A DNA stretch of 64,000 nt from JAVZOV01 sp049976445 (GCA_049976445.1 JBMFIF010000001.1:59093-123092); one strand, 5' to 3'; numbered from the stretch's first letter, positions 27,650 through 37,361 are shown. A program made the numbers and translations. Notes: generated by a model from the letters alone, not told the origin.

Positions 27650-27900
27650 ATTGGGCTTGATATCAAGCTATATCAAGCCCTCTCCCTTGGCATCATAGCC
27701 CTCAGGACCCCTTTTCATCGGGATCCATATCACTGGGCTCCGCCCGCCCGGGGTGACCCCAACCCACAACTCCACCCTCATCGATTCCTCCGGTTCATAG
27801 CTGTGGGGAAACCCCCGCATCCTGGCTTTCGAATGTGCGCCCCACTTGGGTCTTCACCACATACCCGCATTTGGGACGCTCTCTTGCATCACCGTGCTTC
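27650..27900 (-). ncRNA. GC-rich structured RNA candidate with own promoter
   Basis: About 250 bases are far richer in G+C than the surroundings: 75 of 120 bases by hand count over 27721-27840, in an AT-rich genome. Several stems can form: an 11-bp perfect hairpin GGGCTTGATAT/ATATCAAGCCC (27653-27680), GGACCCC/GGGATCC (27705-27726), GGGC/GCCC (27735-27745), GGGG/CCCC (27750-27760 and 27805-27815). A BRE/TATA pair at 27921-27937 points into it on the minus strand. No long ORF covers it, although short frames include RPKCGYVV (27854-27877), reminiscent of the zinc-finger end of TnpB. RNase P and SRP consensus motifs were looked for and not found. It may be a TnpB guide-RNA relic or an independent RNA. 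Confidence 0.55.
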
Positions 27901-27920
27901 AATAAAGGAACTAAATCAAC

Positions 27921-27937
27921 CCTTATAAACCTTTCTG
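27921..27937 (-). promoter_or_regulatory. BRE + TATA promoter for the GC-rich RNA candidate
   Basis: On the minus strand CAGAAAGGTTTATAAGG matches the archaeal consensus of a purine-rich BRE followed by TTTATAA. It predicts transcription from about 27900, precisely at the edge of the GC-rich block. No coding gene begins within 350 bases downstream. Confidence 0.6.
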
Positions 27938-28112
27938 AAACCTAAAACAGCTCCAGAGAGGCTTATCCTTGCATTGAGATTATAACGTTTTTAATTATAG
28001 AAATTAAGATTGTTCCTTCCTTTTTAAAAGTTCAATGCACTATTTCATTAAACTGTTCATAAAGGTCACCCAAGGAGACCTCCAACTTTATTCGTGGAGT
28101 AACTGCCTTATT

Positions 28113-28155
28113 CTAGAGTAGTCTTTGTATGTCATGTAAGGTTTAAGTATTCTGT
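28113..28155. repeat. Dispersed repeat, second type (copy 1)
   Basis: The stretch GTAGTCTTTGTATGTCATGT and the following AAGGTTTAAGTATTCT are matched at 63869-63905 by GTAGTCTCTGCATGTCATGT then TAAAGTTTAAGCACTT. The similarity extends over about 37 bases with few mismatches. It lies in the gene-free gap between the RNA candidate and the GH31 gene. The nature is unknown; it may be another end of the same mobile element family as the hairpin repeats. Confidence 0.45.
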
Positions 28156-28204
28156 TCTATAAGTAGTTGTGTAAGAAAATTTTATCATGAAAAGCTGAGA
28201 CTAC

Positions 28205-30508
28205 CTATTCTAGTGTAAATTTTGCTATAGCGGTTTTTTCTTTTATCTTAAAACTGTGTTTTATTCCATTTATTAAAATGTTTTCTATGCCAGATCCATT
28301 TAAAATATGTAATTCAATATTTTTGAAAGAGGGTTTATAGTTTTTGTTTAAAATTTCAGTATCGACTATAATTTCGTTGTTATCTCGAATAATTTCTACT
28401 TCGGCTTCGAAATATTCCCCTTTCTGATATTTCAATGTTTCACCATCGTCATCATATACTCGTGTCTTTACTTTCTTAGTAATGAATGTTTCGATTTTAA
28501 TTGGATCCCAGGGTTCGTATGCATTTTCTTTAGGATCAGTTGTAAGTATTGCTGTATTTTCTCTAATAAAGATTGGTATTATTTCAAGAGAAGCTTTAAC
28601 TAAATTCCAGCCATGGTTAAGTATTTCTCCGTCCCAGTAATCATACCATTTGACTTCTGGTAAATATACAGCTCTAGCTTTAATGCCTGGAGCTAATATT
28701 GGTGCTATTAGAAGAGCTTCTCCTAGCATGAACTCATCGTCTATGTCATAGCAATTTTCATCGGAAGGAAATTCGGTTGAAAGTGTTCTCATTATAGGAA
28801 GACCTGTTCTGTGCGCATCTATAAAAAGTCTGTAGATATAAGGAAGTAGTTTATATCTAAATTTAATAGTGTTTTTAATTATTGTCTCGAATGGTTCTCC
28901 AAAAACCCATGGTTCATGCCTTCTAGCATTAATATCACTATGATTTCGGTAAAAAGGATAAAACGCTCCTAATTGGTGCCATCTGACCAAAAGTTCTGGA
29001 TCAGTATCATCGCTAAACCCTCCAACATCAGCTCCCACAAAAGGTATACCTGAAAGACCTAAGCTAAGAAGTTGAGGAATGCTAATTTCCATATGTCCCC
29101 AATCTGCTTGATTATCTCCTGTCCAGACTGCTGCAAATTTTTGAATCCCTGCAAATCCTGATCTAGAAAGTATGAACGTCCTTTTATCTTCATATACTTT
29201 TTTGAATCCTTCATATGTGGCCAAATTTTCTAGAAGCGAGTATGCATTATGTATCTCATCGTGATGGATCATATTTCCTTCATCATCTTTATGTATAGCA
29301 TTTATTTTTATGTATCCAACGTTTTTATTAACCATAGCTGTTGATATTTTTGAAATTTCTGAAATAATGTTTAAACCTACATTTCCATTACCGCTAATGA
29401 TACTTGGTAATTGTTCGATAATATCTTTTAATGGGTCTATCATTAGAAATATTGAAGGCTCATTCATATCAAGCCAAATTCCATCAATACCTTGTTTAAT
29501 CCATCTAGCTATGTATGACGACCATAACTTTCTTACTTCTGATCTGAGAAAGTCTGGAAATGCGCATAAGCCGGGCCATACAGCTCCTAGAAAAAGTTCT
29601 TTATTTGGTGTTCTTAAAAAACCGTCAATTTTATTAAAATTGTCAAAAACTTCGTAGCCATCTAGAGCCTTAACACCAACATCTACTATAGTTACAAGTC
29701 TTATGTTGATCGAATGAAGAGCATCAATCATTTTTTCTGGTGATGGAAAGTTTTTCGAATCCCATGTGAATATTTTAAATCCATCCATGTAATGTATATC
29801 TAAGTATATTGCATCGCATGGTATTCTTCTCTTTCTGAATTCATTAGCAATATGTAGAACTTCATCCTGAGACATATAACTATATCTGCTTTGATGATAA
29901 CCAATAGCCCACTTAGGTGGCATAAAAGGCTTTCCAGTAAGTTCTGAATAGTTTTTCAAAATATCATAAATATTATTACCCACTACTAAGTACATTCTAA
30001 ATGAATTAGACTTAACATTTAAGAAAATACTGTCAGAATACTTGACACCAGTATCGATATAAATATATCCAGGGTAATCTATGAAAACTCCAGCCGACCA
30101 TTTAGGATTAGTTATGATATAGAAAGGAACAGATACATACGTTGGATCACCTGAAGGAAGATGAACAGGCTGATCAATATTCCACATGTGAAATCTTTTA
30201 AATCTTCTATTAAGTCTAGCATACTTTTCTCCTAATCCATAAATCCTATCATCACGATCAATATATTGAAGAAACTCGGTATGAGTTTCGTCGAAGTCAA
30301 GAAATTTAAACTTTAACATGTAATCATTCTTCCAAGTAACGATAATTTCATTATCTTTTATTTGATGATCCCACACTCTTGTAGCTTCTTCACTTAGAGG
30401 TTCTCGAATTATACTAAAACTTTTTTGATGCTTCTTTTCATTATTTATTACTATCTTTGCAATGTGAATATCTAAAGGCTTAAAAGAAATCGAAATTGAA
30501 GCATTCAT
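28205..30508 (-). CDS. malA: Alpha-glucosidase/alpha-xylosidase, glycoside hydrolase family 31
   Basis: 767 residues. The GH31 nucleophile motif is GIWLDMNEPS (Asp347) and the acid/base Asp is in WTGDNQADW (Asp464). Other family landmarks are GLGEKYARLNRR, GYHQSRYSY, GADVGGF and HEPW. It hydrolyses alpha-linked glucose or xylose from the non-reducing end of oligosaccharides. No signal peptide is visible, so it is probably intracellular, like Sulfolobus MalA (about 690 residues). It has a TATA-like TATTTATAC at about 30540-30549 and lies 52 bases after the ribbon-helix-helix gene. Substrate choice (maltose versus xylosides) cannot be read. Confidence 0.92.
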   Translation of the reverse strand: MNASISISFKPLDIHIAKIVINNEKKHQKSFSIIREPLSEEATRVWDHQIKDNEIIVTWKNDYMLKFKFLDFDETHTEFLQYIDRDDRIYGLGEKYARLNRRFKRFHMWNIDQPVHLPSGDPTYVSVPFYIITNPKWSAGVFIDYPGYIYIDTGVKYSDSIFLNVKSNSFRMYLVVGNNIYDILKNYSELTGKPFMPPKWAIGYHQSRYSYMSQDEVLHIANEFRKRRIPCDAIYLDIHYMDGFKIFTWDSKNFPSPEKMIDALHSINIRLVTIVDVGVKALDGYEVFDNFNKIDGFLRTPNKELFLGAVWPGLCAFPDFLRSEVRKLWSSYIARWIKQGIDGIWLDMNEPSIFLMIDPLKDIIEQLPSIISGNGNVGLNIISEISKISTAMVNKNVGYIKINAIHKDDEGNMIHHDEIHNAYSLLENLATYEGFKKVYEDKRTFILSRSGFAGIQKFAAVWTGDNQADWGHMEISIPQLLSLGLSGIPFVGADVGGFSDDTDPELLVRWHQLGAFYPFYRNHSDINARRHEPWVFGEPFETIIKNTIKFRYKLLPYIYRLFIDAHRTGLPIMRTLSTEFPSDENCYDIDDEFMLGEALLIAPILAPGIKARAVYLPEVKWYDYWDGEILNHGWNLVKASLEIIPIFIRENTAILTTDPKENAYEPWDPIKIETFITKKVKTRVYDDDGETLKYQKGEYFEAEVEIIRDNNEIIVDTEILNKNYKPSFKNIELHILNGSGIENILINGIKHSFKIKEKTAIAKFTLE

Positions 30509-30560
30509 AACTCCTCTACCACATTCAAATTACATTAAAGTATAAATATTTACTTAATAT

Positions 30561-30932
30561 TTAATGAATATAAAACTGTTCCATAACTTTACCATTTATG
30601 CTAAGTATAAAATTTAGTACGATGCTGTTTGGTCCAATCACTTCAAGTCCAGTTCTTGAACATATTCCCTTCCCTTCGCACACAAGTTCTACAGCGGTTT
30701 TTTGTGTCGTAATGATGAAAGGTGTTTTAACCTTCTTTCTTAATTCGTCGAGTGTTTGTAAAACATTTTGTGAAATGCTAAGAGATTCATTAACCATTTT
30801 CACTTTCAACTTCCTCCTAAGAAGCTCCTCAAGTAACGCCTTTATGGATTTATCAGGCATCAAAGCTAGTAACTTAACCTCCTTCCAAAGTTTTTGATCG
30901 ATCTTTATGCTTATTATCTTTTCTTTATACAT
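30561..30932 (-). CDS. Ribbon-helix-helix protein, probable regulator of the GH31 gene
   Basis: 123 residues. The N-terminal about 45 residues (ISIKIDQKLWKEVKLLALM, then SIKALLEELLRRKLKV) have the strand-helix-helix pattern of ribbon-helix-helix DNA-binding proteins. The rest contains ELVCEGKGICSRTGLEVIG with two cysteines, perhaps a small sensor part; I do not recognise it. It is directly upstream of the GH31 glucosidase on the same strand. An inverted repeat overlaps its own start region, which suggests autoregulation and control of sugar use. The start ATG 30932 is probably leaderless. Confidence 0.65.
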   Translation of the reverse strand: MYKEKIISIKIDQKLWKEVKLLALMPDKSIKALLEELLRRKLKVKMVNESLSISQNVLQTLDELRKKVKTPFIITTQKTAVELVCEGKGICSRTGLEVIGPNSIVLNFILSINGKVMEQFYIH

Positions 30933-30934
30933 AT

Positions 30935-30954
30935 TTAAATAAAGTAGTATTTAA
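30935..30954. promoter_or_regulatory. Inverted repeat over the promoter of the ribbon-helix-helix gene
   Basis: TTAAATA (30935-30941) and TATTTAA (30948-30954) form a 7-bp inverted repeat separated by AAGTAG. The distal half doubles as the TATA box (CTTAAATA on the minus strand) about 20 bases before the ATG. It is a plausible operator for the encoded protein. Confidence 0.4.
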
Positions 30955-31531
30955 GTTAAGTCCCTTTGTTTTTGTTATTTGTGTGAAAATTGATCGGCTA
31001 CGAGCTTATTCTCCATATTTCCAGTCTCTATAATAGACATTATATTAAAGAAGTTTTCTATAACATTCTCCATGCCCTGAAGATTGAGGCTTTCATTCTC
31101 TGTCACTTTCTGTAAAAGTCTGTAGGAATATATGCATGTAGAGTAAATTCTGTGTTAGATACAATTGGTTTAGGAAGTCTTAACTTTCTGATGATTCTTC
31201 TGTAACATTTTTAAGCTTAATCTGCTGTCTTTAATTATTATACTTTTCTAACAATTTATTAACATAGAGAATCTACGTTCTTTAGTTCCATAATACATTA
31301 CGATAACTTTTGTGATCACATGAGTATTTCAAATAACAGTAATTTCATTTTACTAGGACATTTTGTAGAGAAACTGTTGAATCATCCTTAGCATTATTGA
31401 ACTTAAACTATGATTCCTGGTTCGTTAATCTATCCAGTATTTATTTGGAAATTCTAAAAAATAGTTTTGCCTCTGATTTTAAAACATTAAAAATTAATAG
31501 TATGGAAAAGGTAGATTTGTAGGAGATTATA
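30955..31531. other. Gene-free stretch of about 580 bases
   Basis: No convincing reading frame or known RNA. It contains hairpin repeat copy C (31061-31100) and AT-rich sequence. The base composition is like the rest of the genome, unlike the GC-rich block at 27.7 kb. Confidence 0.5.
31061..31100 (-). repeat. Dispersed hairpin repeat, copy C
   Basis: Read on the minus strand: ATGAAAGCCTCAATCTTCAG followed by GGCATGGAGAATGTTA. It is the same layout as copy A (ATGAAAGC-TC-stem-GGCA-GAGAA). The stem is partly decayed. Confidence 0.45.
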
Positions 31532-32364
31532 ATGAATATGACAGTTTTTAATAGTCTTAAAGATATCATTGAAAAGCATACTTATGAAGATGCTATAAAA
31601 TTGCTTGTTCGAACATTGCTTGTTCCTGATATGGAGAAAATTTTCGATCAACCTAAGAAGATTTTATGTATTCAGCCCCATCCTGATGATTGTGATCTTA
31701 GTACAGGAGGTACCTTAATCAAATCTATTAAAAATGGTACAGAGGGGTTATCTATTTAACATTAACTGATGGGTCAATGGGAACTGTTGATCCTAAAACA
31801 CTTCCAGAAGAGTTATCTATAATAAGGAAAAAAGAGCAAGAAAAGGCTGCAAAAATTATAGGTGTGAAGAAACTTATATGGTTAAATTATAAGGACACAG
31901 AACTACCTTATTCATCAGACATTAGAAAAATTCTCGTTAACATAATTAGAAAAGAAAAACCAAACATCATTTTGGCACCAGATCCATGGCTTCCTTATGA
32001 AGGGCATCCAGATCATAGAGTAGCGGGAATGCTTAGTATTGAAGCTGCTCTTTTCGCTGATTTAGTTCACTATGCTAAACTACCTTATGAAGAGAATAGT
32101 GAACCACATAGCATAGAATACATGGTTTTTTACAATACACATAGACCAAATTTGTATTACAATATAGATGACACGATTGAGATTAAATTAGAAGCTTTGA
32201 GAGAACATAAAAGCCAATTCCTAAACAATTGGAATAGTGTAGAATTGTTTATAAGAACTCTTAATATGCTCTATGGAAAAATAATTAATGCAAAATATGC
32301 AGAGGCATTCAAAGTGATACCAAAAGATTTACTCCATATGACGATGATAGTGGAGCATATTTAA
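31532..32364 (+). pseudogene. PIG-L/LmbE-family deacetylase broken by a single-base frameshift
   Basis: The first 75 codons (31532-31759) contain the zinc/catalytic motif QPHPDD (His50, Asp52, Asp53). The remainder (open through 32364, first ATG 31777) contains the second motif GHPDHR and the rest of the fold. Adding one base in the G run at 31744-31747 joins them seamlessly through GVIYLTLTDGSMGTVD, giving about 277 residues, a normal length. Family members deacetylate N-acetylglucosamine-type substrates. It stands between two glycosidase genes, which fits a sugar role. It could be real decay, a sequencing error in a G run, or ribosomal frameshifting; both halves otherwise look intact. Confidence 0.82.
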
Positions 32365-32567
32365 TCATTTTTATACTTTTTGTACCTTAATAGATGTGTT
32401 TGTTACATGATACAAAATATTAGACGTGACATATATTGTTCAAACTAAGATTAATGGATTTGAAGCTATTGATAATTTTTAATGTATTTAAAAAGTGTTA
32501 GATATCGTTATTGTATGATGAAGTATTTTGCAGATAAATTTTTAAGTTGTGAATCTTCAATATTTTT

Positions 32568-34019
32568 ATGCAATACCATTTTCCGAATAATTTTCTTTTT
32601 GGATTTTCGGAATCAGGTTTTCAGTTTGAAATGGGTGTTTCAGGTTCTGAAGATCCCAACAGTGATTGGTGGATATGGGTTCATAATGAAGAAAACATTT
32701 TTTCAAGAATTGTAAGTGGAGATTTTCCTGAAGATGGTCCTGCTTATTGGCATTTTTATAAGCAAGATCATAATATAGCACAAAATTTAGGAATGAATGC
32801 TGCACGATTAGGTATTGAGTGGAGTAGAATATTTCCTAAACCGACCTTCGATATAAAGATAGATGTTGAAGAAGACAATAAAGGGAATATATTAAGGATT
32901 GATGTTAATGAAAAAGCTCTTGAAGCGCTTGATAAGATAGCAAACAAGGAAGCGCTAAATCATTATAGAGAAATTTTTAATGATTGGAAAAGTAGAGATA
33001 ATACACTAATAATTAATCTTTACCACTGGCCCTTGCCTATTTGGCTTCATGAACCTATAATGGTTAGAAGGTTTGGGCCTGATAGGGCTCCATCAGGTTG
33101 GTTAGATAAAAAATCTGTTGTAGAATTTGTAAAATTTGTTGCATATATAGCTTGGAAGTTGGGGGATTATCCAGATATGTGGAGTACTATGACTGAGCCT
33201 AATGTTGTTTACGGTTCAGGTTACGTTGATATCAAATCAGGTTTTCCACCAGGATATTTAAGTATTGATTCTGCTATAAATGCAGCTAAACATCTTGCGG
33301 AAGCACACGCTAGAGCTTATGATGTATTAAAGGAAATATCTAAAAAACCTATAGGAATAATACATGCAGTATTTGCTATAGAACCTCTTAAATTTGATGA
33401 GAACTATGTTGAAGCTGCTGAGAAAGCTAAAAAAATAGAGGTTTATGATTTTTTAGATTTGATTACATCGGGAGAATCCTTTTTTATAGGTGAGCGAAAA
33501 GATTTAAGTAATCGTCTTGATTGGATTGGTATTAACTATTATAGTAGAATTGTTGTCAGGCCAATAAAATATGGAATGGGTTTTGAGGTGATTGATGGTT
33601 ATGGTCTTTATTGTTCTCCTAATGGTGTTTCTAAGGATGGAAAGCCTTGTAGTGACATGGGCTGGGAGGTTTATCCAGAAGGTCTTTATAGTGTTCTTAT
33701 AGATTTTTGGAAAAGATATAAGATACCATTAATGGTTACTGAAAATGGTATAGCAGATGCTGAAGATAGATTGAGACCAAAATTTTTAGTATCACACATG
33801 TTGCAACTTCAAAAAGCTATAAACAGTAATGTAGATTTAAGAGGTTATTTTCATTGGGCTCTCACAGATAATTATGAATGGGCTCATGGATTTAAAATGA
33901 GATTTGGGCTAGTTCATGTTGATTATAAAACAAAAAAGAGATACATTAGACCGAGCGCTTTAATTTTTAGGGATTTGGTAAAGTATAGAGAAATTAGTGA
34001 ATTTGCTGCACAAGATTAA
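32568..34019 (+). CDS. lacS: Beta-glycosidase, glycoside hydrolase family 1
   Basis: 483 residues, nearly the size of Sulfolobus LacS (489). The acid/base Glu is in TMTEPN (Glu210) and the nucleophile Glu in VTENGIAD (Glu392). It begins NNFLFGFSESGFQFEMG, with further motifs RLGIEWSRIFP and GWEVYPEGLY. It hydrolyses beta-glucosides and beta-galactosides in the cytoplasm; there is no signal peptide. With the GH31 gene, the ribbon-helix-helix gene and the PIG-L gene it forms a small sugar-use island. Confidence 0.94.
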   Translation: MQYHFPNNFLFGFSESGFQFEMGVSGSEDPNSDWWIWVHNEENIFSRIVSGDFPEDGPAYWHFYKQDHNIAQNLGMNAARLGIEWSRIFPKPTFDIKIDVEEDNKGNILRIDVNEKALEALDKIANKEALNHYREIFNDWKSRDNTLIINLYHWPLPIWLHEPIMVRRFGPDRAPSGWLDKKSVVEFVKFVAYIAWKLGDYPDMWSTMTEPNVVYGSGYVDIKSGFPPGYLSIDSAINAAKHLAEAHARAYDVLKEISKKPIGIIHAVFAIEPLKFDENYVEAAEKAKKIEVYDFLDLITSGESFFIGERKDLSNRLDWIGINYYSRIVVRPIKYGMGFEVIDGYGLYCSPNGVSKDGKPCSDMGWEVYPEGLYSVLIDFWKRYKIPLMVTENGIADAEDRLRPKFLVSHMLQLQKAINSNVDLRGYFHWALTDNYEWAHGFKMRFGLVHVDYKTKKRYIRPSALIFRDLVKYREISEFAAQD

Positions 34020-34026
34020 AAGAGTG

Positions 34027-35703
34027 TTATAGTGTGGTTGTGGGTATTTTAAGGATTTTTGCGAGTTTTGTTATGTTGATTTCAAATGCTGCGGTTGGCA
34101 TTCTTAATCGAAAGTTAAGTAAGACTTTTGGATGTATTTCACCAATTATTCCTATTTCTATGTTATCAATTTTTATTGTTGCTGCTCGTCCATTTAAAAA
34201 GCTCGGATGTTGTAATGGTTGGAATTGTGGGTTTAGTTTAAATATTTTGATGAGCGCATATGCGATTGCTTGGATCTGTTCATAACTTACTGAGTACTCT
34301 GCATGTGCTGCAGCTATTTTCATTTCTTGTGTAGTTAGGTTTGATGACTGTGGATCGCGTTTTATTGTATACCCGATTTCGAATACTTTTTGAGGATATT
34401 GTGTATCGATGTTGTATGAGAGAAAGTTAAGTATATTTGGTATTAACCATGTTCTAAGTGCTGTGTACTCGTCACTTACTGGATTTTCGACTTCTATCAT
34501 GTTTGCTATCTCTGTGGCTGAAAGTAGCATGTTTTCTATTTGTATTTTAGGAGATGTCATCATGTATGTTAATATTTCCTGATATCCGAACCCTATCATA
34601 ATCTCACGTATATCCTTTTCTAGCTTTCGTATTGGTAGTTCTTGACCTTTAGTGTTAATGAGAGGATAGGTGGGGTTTAGTTTCATGTAACCATATGCTA
34701 TCGCTACATCTTCGACTAAATCTATTGGATGTAGTATATCAATTCTGTATGGTGGTACTTTTACTATTATTTCGTTTTTTTCAACTTCAACGATATGGTT
34801 CATTTTTCTGAGCAATTTTGCTATACTTGTGACACGTAAGCGTAATCCTAGTGTACGGTTTACTAGATCCCTAGTTATCCTGATTTGCTGATGTTCTAAT
34901 GATGGTATGTATATCATGTCCGGGTATTCTATTTTTACACTCTCTATGTGGGATGCGTTTCGTTCTGCTAAATTATAGGCTATAATACGCGCTATTGTTG
35001 TCGTGAATTCTCTATCAAATCCAGTAACGTCGATGAGTACATCTTTTGTGCTTGTGGTCACTCGTGTGTCTTCACTATTTATTATTGGTGGCATTGAGAG
35101 TACTATGCCTTTTTCATCAATCAATAGTGGTGCGATCTCTGTAATTAAAGCTCCATATTTTATTCCCTTTTCTGTGTTTTTTAATATTTCTTCACCATTC
35201 ATGATAGTTTGATAATCTAATGGTCTGAATTTAATCTCTTTGAGAGGTAATGCGGTATACTTAATTATTTTGCTAACATGTGATATATCATAAAGTCCAA
35301 TTGAACCTTTTTTTCTATTTCTGCAAACAGTTTCGTGAATTTTTTCTTGGAACTGGAAAATTTGTGCTAGTGCTGTTTCATTAAGTTTAACGTTTCTGAC
35401 AATAAATGCTGATATTGCTGGTCTTACTCTTAATACTTGAGGCTCTACATGAATTTTATAATCACTTTGGCTTGTATTTATTGGTTTATTTTTCTTTCCT
35501 ATGAGAGGTCTTAAAGCTCTTGCCAGACCTTCTGTTGAGAATAGGTCAGGTCTATCAGCGTTTACTTCTAGTGTTACTGTTGTACCCTTTATTTCTTTAA
35601 TTTCACATTTTGTGTACTCTAATAATTCTTTTAGTTGTTCCTCATTAATACTGGTTCTCAGCAGATTAAATAAGTCTATTATATCAATATTAATAGTTGG
35701 CAT
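34027..35703 (-). CDS. pheT: Phenylalanyl-tRNA synthetase beta subunit
   Basis: 558 residues, the archaeal/eukaryotic form without the bacterial N-terminal tRNA-binding domain. Visible are the B3/B4-type editing region, the B5 domain ending IDILHPIDLVEDVAIAYGY (about 325-343), and the catalytic-like core with ENPVSDEYTALRTWLIPNIL. It pairs with PheS to charge tRNA-Phe. Its start overlaps pheS by 14 bases. Confidence 0.96.
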   Translation of the reverse strand: MPTINIDIIDLFNLLRTSINEEQLKELLEYTKCEIKEIKGTTVTLEVNADRPDLFSTEGLARALRPLIGKKNKPINTSQSDYKIHVEPQVLRVRPAISAFIVRNVKLNETALAQIFQFQEKIHETVCRNRKKGSIGLYDISHVSKIIKYTALPLKEIKFRPLDYQTIMNGEEILKNTEKGIKYGALITEIAPLLIDEKGIVLSMPPIINSEDTRVTTSTKDVLIDVTGFDREFTTTIARIIAYNLAERNASHIESVKIEYPDMIYIPSLEHQQIRITRDLVNRTLGLRLRVTSIAKLLRKMNHIVEVEKNEIIVKVPPYRIDILHPIDLVEDVAIAYGYMKLNPTYPLINTKGQELPIRKLEKDIREIMIGFGYQEILTYMMTSPKIQIENMLLSATEIANMIEVENPVSDEYTALRTWLIPNILNFLSYNIDTQYPQKVFEIGYTIKRDPQSSNLTTQEMKIAAAHAEYSVSYEQIQAIAYALIKIFKLNPQFQPLQHPSFLNGRAATIKIDNIEIGIIGEIHPKVLLNFRLRMPTAAFEINITKLAKILKIPTTTL

Positions 35704-37210
35704 GGCTTCTCAACCATGGAGACTCACGTAAGTATGAGAGATCTTTAGTAAACAATTCTCTTATATCATCTATTCCGAGAACTGCCATTGCTAATCTGTC
35801 AATTCCTATGCCCCATGCTAGTACTGGATATTTTATGCCTAATGGTATTAGAACTTCTGGTCTGAACATTCCTCCTGGTAGTGCTTCTATCCAACCTAAC
35901 TTATCATGATAAATGTAACCTTCTACGCTAGGTTCTGTGAAGGGAAAATATGATGGTTTAAATCTAATCTTAGTTATGCCTAGTCTGTTACTGAATTCTT
36001 TTAAGAAACCAAGAAGGTCTCTAAATGTGAGGTTTTTGTCCATCACTATTCCTTCACATTGATTAAATTCCATCGAATGTGTTGGATCGAGCACATCTGG
36101 ACGAAAGACTCTTGAGAGCGCAAACATCTTAATTGGTGGTTCTTTATGTTTGTGAAGATATCGTACAGATACCGATGTTGTTTGTGTTCTTAGTATGAGC
36201 CTTCTTGCTATATCAGCACTCCACTGGTATCGCCATCCACGTGATCCAGTAACCCAACCAGTTTCATGGGTTTGACGAACTTTCTCCACAAGGTCCGGAT
36301 CTTCAAGAACTCCCAGTGCTGGTTGCTTTACTCTGTAACTATCATGTATTTCTCTTGCTGGGTGGTCTTGTGCTTGAAATAATACATCAAAATTCCAGAA
36401 TTCTTGTTCTACGAAGAAACCTTCAGCTTCAGTAAAGCCCATTTCTAGCAATGTTTTCCTCACTTCTTCAAGAAAAGAGATATAGGGATGCTTTTGTCCT
36501 GGATAAATTACTGGTGGTAGTGCAGCAACATTATATGTTTTTAATGATATTGTTGACCATTTTCCATAAAGTATATCATCAGATGTTAGTGTGCTTTTTT
36601 CATTGCTTAATGTGATTAACCCTTGGTCGAGTAATTGTCTGCCAACTTCTGTTAATGATATTTTATAAATTTTTATAATCTTACGCTCGGCCAATTTTCT
36701 TCTTACTAGTTCTTGAAGTGTTCCATTTTCATCAGGTTTTACTGTAAGTGGTCTTTTTGATAGTTTTTGCAAGAGTTGTTCTATGTTACTCTCAGGCGCA
36801 ATTGGTGATGCTTTCATTAAATTTTTTCCTGATTCCTGTTCTATTGTAATCCATCCCATTTTGCGTGCATGCCCAATGCCAAGTTCTATTAAGTTTTTTG
36901 GTAATTTAATAATGTTGAATAACTGCTCTGTGGTTGCAGAACCTAATTTTACAATAGTATTATAGACTTGTCTTTCTGGAAGACCCTTTTCTGCATACAG
37001 TAATCCTTCTTGGGTTAATCTGTATACATAAAACTCCTCGATACTAATTTTTATTAAGTTTTTTTCTTTTAATAATTCTAATATGGACATTAACGTACTG
37101 AGTGATGTTCCTGTTTCTTTTGCTAGCAGTTGAGAATCTATGGGTTCGCTTGATCTTCTTAATACGTATAAAATTGAGTATTCAATATCACTAACTGTTA
37201 TCTTATTCAA
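35690..37210 (-). CDS. pheS: Phenylalanyl-tRNA synthetase alpha subunit
   Basis: About 506 residues. The N-terminal winged-helix repeats bind tRNA and the class II catalytic core carries motif 2 (FRPDVLDPTHSMEFNQCEG) and motif 3 (GIGIDRLAMAVLGI). It charges tRNA-Phe with PheT. Two starts are possible: GTG 37219 and TTG 37210. A GGTGA ribosome binding site (37216-37220) sits five bases before the TTG and overlaps the GTG, so I prefer TTG 37210. Confidence 0.95.
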   Translation of the reverse strand: MNKITVSDIEYSILYVLRRSSEPIDSQLLAKETGTSLSTLMSILELLKEKNLIKISIEEFYVYRLTQEGLLYAEKGLPERQVYNTIVKLGSATTEQLFNIIKLPKNLIELGIGHARKMGWITIEQESGKNLMKASPIAPESNIEQLLQKLSKRPLTVKPDENGTLQELVRRKLAERKIIKIYKISLTEVGRQLLDQGLITLSNEKSTLTSDDILYGKWSTISLKTYNVAALPPVIYPGQKHPYISFLEEVRKTLLEMGFTEAEGFFVEQEFWNFDVLFQAQDHPAREIHDSYRVKQPALGVLEDPDLVEKVRQTHETGWVTGSRGWRYQWSADIARRLILRTQTTSVSVRYLHKHKEPPIKMFALSRVFRPDVLDPTHSMEFNQCEGIVMDKNLTFRDLLGFLKEFSNRLGITKIRFKPSYFPFTEPSVEGYIYHDKLGWIEALPGGMFRPEVLIPLGIKYPVLAWGIGIDRLAMAVLGIDDIRELFTKDLSYLRESPWLRSHANY

Positions 37211-37361
37211 TTTAATCACCTATTTATTCTATTTTTATTTTTAATAATTATGTTAATAGCTTTATCCATGATTAACGTATTCACTAAACAAACCTCCTTT
37301 TCTTATACAACATTATTAATAGACTCTATTAAATACTTTGTTAGTTATGGTAGGGATGAGT

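Noticed and set aside
27650..27900. GC-rich block as RNase P RNA or SRP RNA
   Set aside because: Neither the conserved GGAAGUC-type and ACAGAA motifs of RNase P nor the GGAAG loop region of SRP helix 8 is present on either strand.
30986..31020. Similarity to 39918-39952 (shared GCTACGA, TTCT, ATATTT blocks)
   Set aside because: Too short and AT-rich to separate from chance; needs more copies to count as a repeat.
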